Source: Dugong dugon (lineage: Eukaryota; Chordata; Mammalia; Sirenia; Dugongidae). From it: a stretch of 64,000 bases of DNA. The notes beneath the pieces are model-generated. The model did not search any database. It had not been told where the DNA came from and saw only the letters and a program-made list of their open reading frames with translations. The translations under genes and the position numbers were made by a program. Positions 57,641 through 64,000 of the stretch are shown here, piece after piece (the first letter of the stretch is position 1; every line of letters begins with the position of its first letter). The DNA is taken from assembly GCA_030035585.1 (NCBI GenBank), contig CM057466.1, positions 58,411,233 through 58,475,232 of the forward strand. The letters run 5' to 3'.

Positions 57641-59135
57641 GAACTCAAGAAAAGGTTTAACACAGAAGAAAACATTCTTTGATGATTACGATGGGGGGAG
57701 GGGGGTGGGTTATTTACTACCTAGATAGTAGATAAGAATTATCTTAGGCGAAGGGAAGGACAGCACACACTACAGGGGAAGTCAGCACAACTAGACAAAA
57801 CCAAAGCTAAGAAGTTTCCTGAATACAAACAAATACTTTGAGAGACAGAGTAGCAGGGATAGGAGTCTGGGGACCATGGTTTCAGGGGACATCTAGGTCA
57901 ACTGGCATAACAAAGCTTATTAAGAAAATGTTCTGCATCCTACTGTGGTGAGTGGCATCTGGGGTCTTAAAAGCTTGCAAGCGGCCATCTAAGATGCATC
58001 AATTGGTCCCAATCTCCTGGAGTAAAGGAGAATGAAGATCACCAAAGACACAAGGAAAACAGTAGGCCAAGAGACAGAAAGGGCCATATAAACCAGAGAC
58101 TGCATCAGCCTGAGACCAGAAGAACTAGATGGTGCCCGGCTACCACCAATGACTGCCCTGACAGGGAACACAACAGAGAGACCCTGATGGAGCAGGAGAA
58201 AGGTGGAGTGCAGAACTCAAATTCTAGTAAGACGACCAGACTTAATGGTCTGACTGAGACTGGAGGAACCCCGGAAAGCATGGCTCCTGGATTCTCTATC
58301 AGTCCATGTCTTAGTCATCTAGTGCTGCTATAACAGAAATACCACAAGTGGATGGTTTTAACAAACAGCAGTTTCTTTTCACACAGTTAAAGTAGCTTAA
58401 AAGTCCAAATTCAAGGTGTCAGCTCCAGGGGAAGGATTTCTCTCTCTCTCGGCCTTCTCATCAGTGTTCCCCCAGACTAGGAGCTTCTCGGCGCAGGGAC
58501 CCCGATCCAAAGGATGTGCTCTACTCCTGGCACTGCTTTCTTAATGGTATGAGGTCCCCAACTCTCTGCTTGCTTCCCTTTCCTTTTATCTCTTGAGAGG
58601 TAAAAGGTGGTGCAGGCCACACCCCAGGGAAACTCCATTTACACTTGGTCAGGGATGTGACCTGGGTAAGGGTGGTGTTACAATCCCACCCTAATCCTCC
58701 TTAACATAAAATTACAATCTGAAAATGGAGGCCAACCACACAATTCTGGGAATCATGGCCCAGCCAAATTGATACACACATTTTTTGGGGGACATAATAC
58801 AAACCATGACAGCCCAGAAATAAAACAATTTCTGAGGCTAACTCTTCAGACAGGGATTGGACTGGACTGTGGGATGTAAAGTGATACTCATGAGGAGTGT
58901 GCCTCTTAGCTCAAGTAGATACAAGAGACTAAATGGGCAGCTTTGGTCCGGAGTTGAGATGGGAAGGCAGAGAGGGTTAGGAGCTGGTTGAATGGACATG
59001 GGGAATCAGGGGTGGAAAGGAGGAGTATGCTGTCACAGTATGGGGAGAGCAATTAGGGTCACATAAAAATATATGTATAAATTTCTGTATGGGACACTAA
59101 CTTGAAATGCAAACTTCATTTAAACTACAACAATA
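57641..59135 (+). mobile_element. L1-B 3' UTR
   Basis: It includes a G-rich run at about 57692-57710, the block 'ggcatctggggtcttaaaag', 'agaagaactagatggtgccc', and after the LTR 'gttaggagctggttgaatgg' and the A-rich end. Truncated copies of the same UTR occur at 6600, 9499, 11790 (antisense), 32140, 43640, 45155 and 62725. Confidence 0.9.
58307..58810 (-). mobile_element. MaLR-like solo LTR, module type I, in L1-B 3' UTR
   Basis: It runs from tgtcttag to accatgaca on the plus strand. Target duplication gtcca/gccca with one mismatch. The middle carries the type I module in antisense (gtgcaggccacaccccaggg), matching 10907-11428. Confidence 0.92.
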
Positions 59136-59150
59136 AAAAAATAAAAAGAG

Positions 59151-60185
59151 ATATAAGTATCCCCAAATAATAAGTGAAGCAGGACAGAAAAGAAAGGATG
59201 CATATCTCATTTCCGGTAAATATGTGAAAGAAGAAAATCCCACCACAAGCACCTTGCCAGTCTACAGTCCATGACCTAATGTGGAAGACATAACACCTTT
59301 GACCTCGGGTCTGGGAGGGTTAGATTTAACACTGTTGGCATAGCCTTATGAAGAAAGCAGACACGGGCTTTGTGGGCACAGCATGACGGCCACGTGAGGT
59401 GTGGTCTGTGAGACAGTAGGAGACCAGAAGTCTCCATGCATGGGGTGTTACCAGCATTAACTGCGTGCACTGATAAAGATCAATTCACGGCATTACCATC
59501 CTGTCTGTGATCCACTCAGATGAAGTAATCCAAGGTCAAAAAAAAAAAAAAACCCATCCTTTTTACCCATCCCTGCCCTCGTGGACTCTCCTCCAAGAAA
59601 CTACTACAACCACCACACACACCAACAACAATCAGACTTCATTACTGTCCCTTCCGTGGTCTCAGTAGGGTTTCCCCAGGAAGTTTTCAAAGTTGGTTTC
59701 ATCACCCCTGAAAAAAGTAATTTCTCCATATGACTTAAACATTCCTCTGGAGAGAAAGCAACAGGGAAAAGTATAAAAAACACATGAATTTGAGTCCTAA
59801 CTTCCCTCTGTGAGCAGAGAGGACGTTTTATAAAACTGCAGGAGTCACCCAAAATGATATAACGACACATTTAAACATTTTTGGGGAATTCCAACCATCA
59901 GTGGTTCTGATGAAGCTGGGATAGCTCACTTAAAAACATATAAATAATCTTTAAAAAGAAGTACAATCTGGGCCATAATCGATTGGCTGACTGTTCATGT
60001 CTTTAAGGACAGTGCTGAGGTAATTTGGAGGATTTTATCAGAGACTTTTTTTTATGGCTCTCCAGCCAAGACTCTTGATGGAAATTAAGGGGTGGGGGAT
60101 TCTAGCTCATTTGTTAGAAATCCTTTGTCACAAAGGTATATCATAGCACAGAACTTTTAACTCATCATCTCTCATATTTAAAAAC
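59151..60185. other. Single-copy intronic sequence, no recognised feature
   Basis: It has an A-run at 59539-59552. I see no TMEM241 exon or clear repeat. Confidence 0.4.
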
Positions 60186-60189
60186 TTGA

Positions 60190-60590
60190 GAGTTGCCAGG
60201 AGGCTGGGGGAGGGCAGAGGGATGAAGAGGTGGAGCGCAGGGCTTTTAGGGCAGTGAGACTATTCTCTGTGATACAGTAATGGTGGACACATGGCATTAT
60301 GCATTTGTCAAAACCCAGAGGCCTGTACAACACAAAGAGTGAACCCTAAAGTAAACTATGGATTTTGGTTAATAACAACGAATCAACATCGGTTCATCAT
60401 TTCTAACAAATGTACCACAGAAATGCTAATAGATGTTAGTAACAGGAGAAACGGTGCCCAAGGAAAATGGGCGAAATAGCGCACATATGAGAACTCTCTA
60501 CGTTCTGCACAATATTTCTGTAAACATAGAACTGCTCTAAAAAATAAACTCTATATAAAAAAGTTAAAAATAAATTACAATTTTTTAAAA
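60190..60590 (+). mobile_element. Old L1 (L1ME/L1MC-like) 3' UTR
   Basis: Same 3' UTR family as 25540-25895: 'gtggagcgcagggcttttag', 'acagtaatggtggacacatg', 'agaactgctctaaaaaataa'. Confidence 0.82.
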
Positions 60591-60752
60591 ATTTGAGAGT
60601 TAAAATTTTGCTATCTTATTTATAACAGACAAGAAGTGGCAAATAGGTTAACATTTACTTTCAGTGTGTTTTATATAAACATGTAGCCTGGCAATACAGG
60701 AACTGCATGACTGAAGTCTCAAATGAAACGCACCTAAGTCTTTCCTCACTTA

Positions 60753-60902
60753 AACCTGTTACCACTGAGTCGATTCCGACTCATAGCAACCCTATAGGAC
60801 AGAGTAGAACTGCCCCACATTGTTTCCAAGGAGCAGCCAGTGGATTCGAACTGCGGACCTTTGGTTAGCAGTCAAACGCTTAACCACTACACCACCAGGG
60901 CT
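60753..60902 (-). mobile_element. AfroSINE (short form)
   Basis: Antisense copy: 'actgagtcgattccgactca' to 'ctacaccaccagggct'. Target duplication cctcactta (60744-60752) and cctcagtta (60903-60911). Confidence 0.92.
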
Positions 60903-60904
60903 CC

Positions 60905-62135
60905 TCAGTTAGAGAATCCAATAAAAGACACCACAGTTGCGCCGTGCTAAGCAATACCCAGCCAGATAAAACAGGTCACAATGTTCTTTTAGGATCACAT
61001 TTTGGAAATACATGAAGACTTCAGCAAAAGACTTCAACATCTGCTAGAAAACTCACTTCTAACATTCTGCAATGACTTGGTCATAGCAGTTGCTGCCACA
61101 TAGTAACAAACTTGTGGCTGAGAAACCGCTTTCTTTCCCAAGACAGAAGGTTTCAAAGGCATTGTCCAAGCCTGGGTGGAAACATCCAAAAGTCTAGGCA
61201 AACAATCCTGGAAACAGAATGACTCATTCGGGTCATTCTTGTGGACTCAATCCATGATGTGGCCAGAGAACGGCAGGCACAGCAGATATGGCCTCTTTGC
61301 AACATAAGGAATTGTGCTGCCGTGTTGTGAGACTTGTTTGAGAGAGGATCTGTGGTCCTGCTCTGCTCCAGATTGTAAAGGCAGTCTAAATGAGTTCCCC
61401 GTGGCATATACTGTATGAAAACCAGTTTGGGACCCACCCTCCTGCCTCACCGTTATAACCGCCTCTCCACAGACTCCAGACTGTCTTCCTGCTGTTGTTT
61501 CAATGTTCAGCAGAGCCAAACTTCTGCTATCTCTGTACAAGTACACAGAGTAGCTGGACTTCAGTTCCCTGATGACACAATCCGAAAGCCAGACCCAGAA
61601 GGAAGCAGCAGCCACAGGAAACACAAACCAGCCTGGGCTCACATGAAAGAACACTGGTTGGGGTCCTTGCTACTGCCATCTGGTTACAGCCCTTTGCCAA
61701 GGGCCCGTGGTAACCGGAAATCCTGAGTCATGCAGTAGTTAGCAACCACAAGATCCACTAAAAACCCAGACACTGGGATCTTTGACAAGAAGCTTAAATG
61801 AGCTGACATCATGTGTGTGGCTATGAAACTGTCTATAGAATTCTAGGAGATGGAGGTGAAAAGGCCTCAAGGAAGTTTAGCAAGGGTAATGACAAGGGGA
61901 TGTGATCACAGATCTTCTGAGATAGGTAGAACTTGGCATCCTAAGAATTCAAGGGACAGCACTGTCTAGTGGATCTAAAACTTCTACTATCGGAGGACAC
62001 TTCTTCCAGAGACACATCTTAAGAATCTTTGACAGCATCCAGTCCTAAAATCAGTACCAAAACAAACAAAAAAGGCAGTGAAAGTATGAAGAATGGCAGG
62101 AAAAAGGAAAAAGGTAACTTTTTAAAAAAGACTAC
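60905..62135. other. Single-copy intronic sequence with one longer open frame
   Basis: No repeat is recognised. The minus strand is open for 135 codons at 61247-61654 (starting MFFHVSPGWFVF). I see no domain, good splice sites or similarity to TMEM241. It may be chance. Confidence 0.35.
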
Positions 62136-62145
62136 TATTAATCAG

Positions 62146-62315
62146 GGAGCCCTGGTAGCATAGTGCTTAAGAGCTCAGCTGCTAACTAAAAGATGAGCGG
62201 TTCAAATCCACCAGCTGCTCCTTGGAAGCCCTATGGGGCAGCTCTACCCTGTCCTACAGGTTCGCTATGAGTTGGAATCGACTCGATGACAACAGGTTTG
62301 GTTTTTTTGCTTTAT
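62146..62315 (+). mobile_element. AfroSINE (short form)
   Basis: Head ggagccctggtagcatagtg, tail 'aatcgactcgatgacaacag'. Perfect target duplication tattaatcag at 62136-62145 and 62316-62325. Confidence 0.95.
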
Positions 62316-62325
62316 TATTAATCAG

Positions 62326-62598
62326 TGAATAATTGACAAAAGAAATTATAATTACAAGATAATTATAATCATGAACACTCTAAGAATGGGAGACCTATGT
62401 TTATCCGAGCCAGTGGACTTGAGTCAAACTATGAGAGCCTAGTCCCTCATTCTAGTTCAACCTCTGGCTCCTGTGAAGGAATAAGGTTAACCACTTGGCA
62501 TCAGTGGTCTTCATGATTTAACTAAATATTGGAACTATCACAGGCTTTGTGAATGCAGGGCCCCTGTTTGTATAGATGAAGCCCTAGTACTCACAGAA
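62326..62598. other. Intronic sequence, no recognised feature
   Basis: I see no exon or clear repeat. Confidence 0.35.
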
Positions 62599-62674
62599 AT
62601 ATCCACCACAACAATGTAGTATAAAGTACAATTTGGATATCCACCACAACGATGTAACATAAAGCACGATTTGG
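62599..62674 (+). repeat. 38-bp tandem duplication
   Basis: Two adjacent units, 62599-62636 and 62637-62674, both start atatccaccacaac and end atttgg. They differ at five positions by eye. The second unit abuts an AfroSINE/RTE-like tail. Confidence 0.92.
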
Positions 62675-62675
62675 T

Positions 62676-62716
62676 CCCTGTGAGTTGGAACTGACTTGAC
62701 GGCAACGGGTTTGCTC
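62676..62716 (+). mobile_element. AfroSINE/RTE tail fragment
   Basis: Only the terminal segment is present ('gagttggaactgacttgacg', gcaacgggtttg), with no SINE head before it. Confidence 0.7.
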
Positions 62717-62724
62717 TATTGCAT

Positions 62725-63492
62725 ATAAAATCCCAAAAGTACTCTGAGGGACCAAATTACTGGGCTGAGGGCTGTGGGGACCATGGTCTTGGGGAACATC
62801 TAGCTCAACTGGCATAATACAGTTTATAAAGAAAATGTTCTACATTCTACTTTGGTAAGTAGCATCTGGGGTCTTAAAAGCTTGTTGGCCGTCTAAGATA
62901 CTCCACTGGTCTCACCACGTCAGCAGCGAGAGAATGAAGAAAATCAAAGACACAAGGGAAAGATTGGTCCAAATGACTAATGGACCACAACTAGTCTGGC
63001 TTCCACTAGACTCAGTCCAGCACAACTAGATGGTGCCAGGCTACCACCGACTGCTCTGACAGGGATCACAACAGAGGGTCCTGGACAGAGCAGGAGAAAA
63101 ATATAGACTAAAATTCTAACTCACCAAAAAAAAGAGCAGACTTACTGGTCTGACAGAGACTGGGGAAATTCCAAGAGTATGGCCCCCAAACACCCTTTTA
63201 ACTTAGTATTGAAGTCACTCCTGAGGTTCACCCTTCAGCCAAAGTTTAGACAGGCCCATAAAACAAAAAGAGACTAAATGGGCACATCAACCCATGGGCA
63301 AGGATGAGAAGGCAGGAGGGGATAGGAAAGCTGATAATGGGGAACCCAAGGTAGAGAAGAGGAGAGTGTTGACACTTTGTGGGGTTGGCAATCAATGTCA
63401 CAAAACAATATGTGTATTAACTGTTTAATGAGAAACTAATTTAACTCTGTAAACCTTCATCCAAAGCACAATTTAAAAAAAGAGAAAAAAAG
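62725..63492 (+). mobile_element. L1 3' UTR fragment
   Basis: It contains 'gctgagggctgtggggacca', 'agcatctggggtcttaaaag', 'cactggtctc'-type text and an A-rich end at about 63474-63492. A 5'-truncated copy that abuts an LTR fragment. Confidence 0.88.
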
Positions 63493-63494
63493 AT

Positions 63495-63682
63495 CCTTGT
63501 AGATTGAGTCCAGCCTCATTAACATAATTGCCTCTAATGCTGCCTCATTAACATCATATAGGTAGGATTTACAACATACAGGAAAATCACATCAGATGAC
63601 AAAATGGTGGACAATCACACAATACTGGGAATCACAGTGCAGGGAAGTAGACACACATTTTTGATGGACACAATTCATAACA
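63495..63682 (-). mobile_element. MaLR-like LTR fragment, module type II
   Basis: Only the half with 'ttgtagattgagtccagcct', 'acatcagatgacaaaatggt' and 'acaatactgggaatcac' is present. It begins where the L1 tail ends, so the L1 probably inserted into the LTR or a deletion joined them. Confidence 0.8.
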
Positions 63683-63689
63683 ACTAGTT

Positions 63690-64000
63690 TTTTGCCCTCC
63701 AGTTCTGTATTTTCAGGAGAAGCCAAAATTACTAACATTCAAACTGGACATGCTCTCAAAGCTTCTCCAGGATGCCAAGCAAAGGGGTGACTGAGCAATT
63801 AGCCAGTTAATCATATTAACAGAGAAGTCAGGCAGAATAATTTGGAGCACATGGTGAATAATTTGGCCTGATCATTCATTTGGGATGTTCACCTTATACA
63901 TACAAACCTGAACTTAATTTTCCTTTCATTTTGTGCATCATTTCAGGGTAGGCATGATGTTCTCAAAGAATCAGAAGGATTTATCTATGACAAGCAGGAG
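63690..64000. other. Intronic sequence, no recognised feature
   Basis: I see no exon or repeat up to the window edge. Confidence 0.35.

Larger units (their letters stand above)
50950..59135 (+). mobile_element. Full-length L1 ('L1-B'), inactive
   Basis: A complete L1: 5' end gaggcagggccaagatggca with a YY1-type motif, 5' UTR, ORF1, spacer, ORF2 and a long 3' UTR with an A-rich tail. A 15-bp target duplication aaaaaataaaaagag at 50935-50949 and 59136-59150 marks an intact insertion, though its A-rich sequence overlaps the tail. About 8.2 kb including a 504-bp LTR at 58307-58810. Many frameshifts disable both ORFs. Confidence 0.93.

Overview
This window looks like gene-interior (intronic) DNA from an afrotherian mammal, most likely an elephant or another paenungulate. 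The species call rests on at least eleven AfroSINE copies (lysine-tRNA-like head, tail ending gactcgacggcaacgggtttg), a SINE family known only from Afrotheria. They occur with an RTE LINE that shares part of their tail, and with young L1 and MaLR-like LTR families. Nothing points to a prokaryote, organelle or free virus.

The only protein-coding content I can support is two exons on the minus strand that I recognise as TMEM241, a Golgi drug/metabolite-transporter-superfamily protein related to nucleotide-sugar transporters. The 82-bp exon at 24979-25060 is spliced to the 78-bp exon at 10021-10098. Both have good acceptor and donor sites and join in frame. The intron between them is about 14.9 kb. 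The upstream exon (>25060) and the downstream exon (<10021) were not found, so most or all of the window is probably TMEM241 intron. The other gene-derived sequence is a dead processed copy of RPL9 at about 42853-43600.

Layout. 1-10 kb: AfroSINE, MIR, L2, a 1.2-kb minus-strand RTE piece, old L1 fragments, an inverted-repeat-flanked unit (8105-9235) and an RTE relic carrying an L1 insertion. 10-16 kb: TMEM241 exon, then a nested stack in which an old MLT1-like LTR/internal sequence was invaded by a younger LTR (10907-11428), an L1 (11778-14262) and another LTR (14844-15812), which was itself invaded by an RTE. 16-28 kb: mostly single-copy intron with MIR, L2, SINE and old L1 pieces and the second TMEM241 exon. 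28-35 kb: LTRs and L1/SINE mosaics. 35.8-46.2 kb: a near full-length but broken L1 with 50-bp tandem repeats in its 5' UTR, hit by an LTR, an AfroSINE and the RPL9 copy, followed by a second truncated L1. 46-51 kb: LTR in old L1, L2, a hAT element and unique DNA. 50.95-59.1 kb: a full-length L1 with a 15-bp target duplication, disabled by frameshifts, with an LTR in its 3' UTR. 59-64 kb: unique intron, old L1, AfroSINEs, a 38-bp tandem duplication and an L1 tail next to an LTR fragment.

Family names were assigned by eye. Old repeats (MIR, L2, L1M, CR1-like) are approximate in boundary and subfamily. I found no novel coding system. The most interesting observations are structural: the nested insertions, the L1 promoter repeats, the modular LTR family and the inverted-repeat unit.
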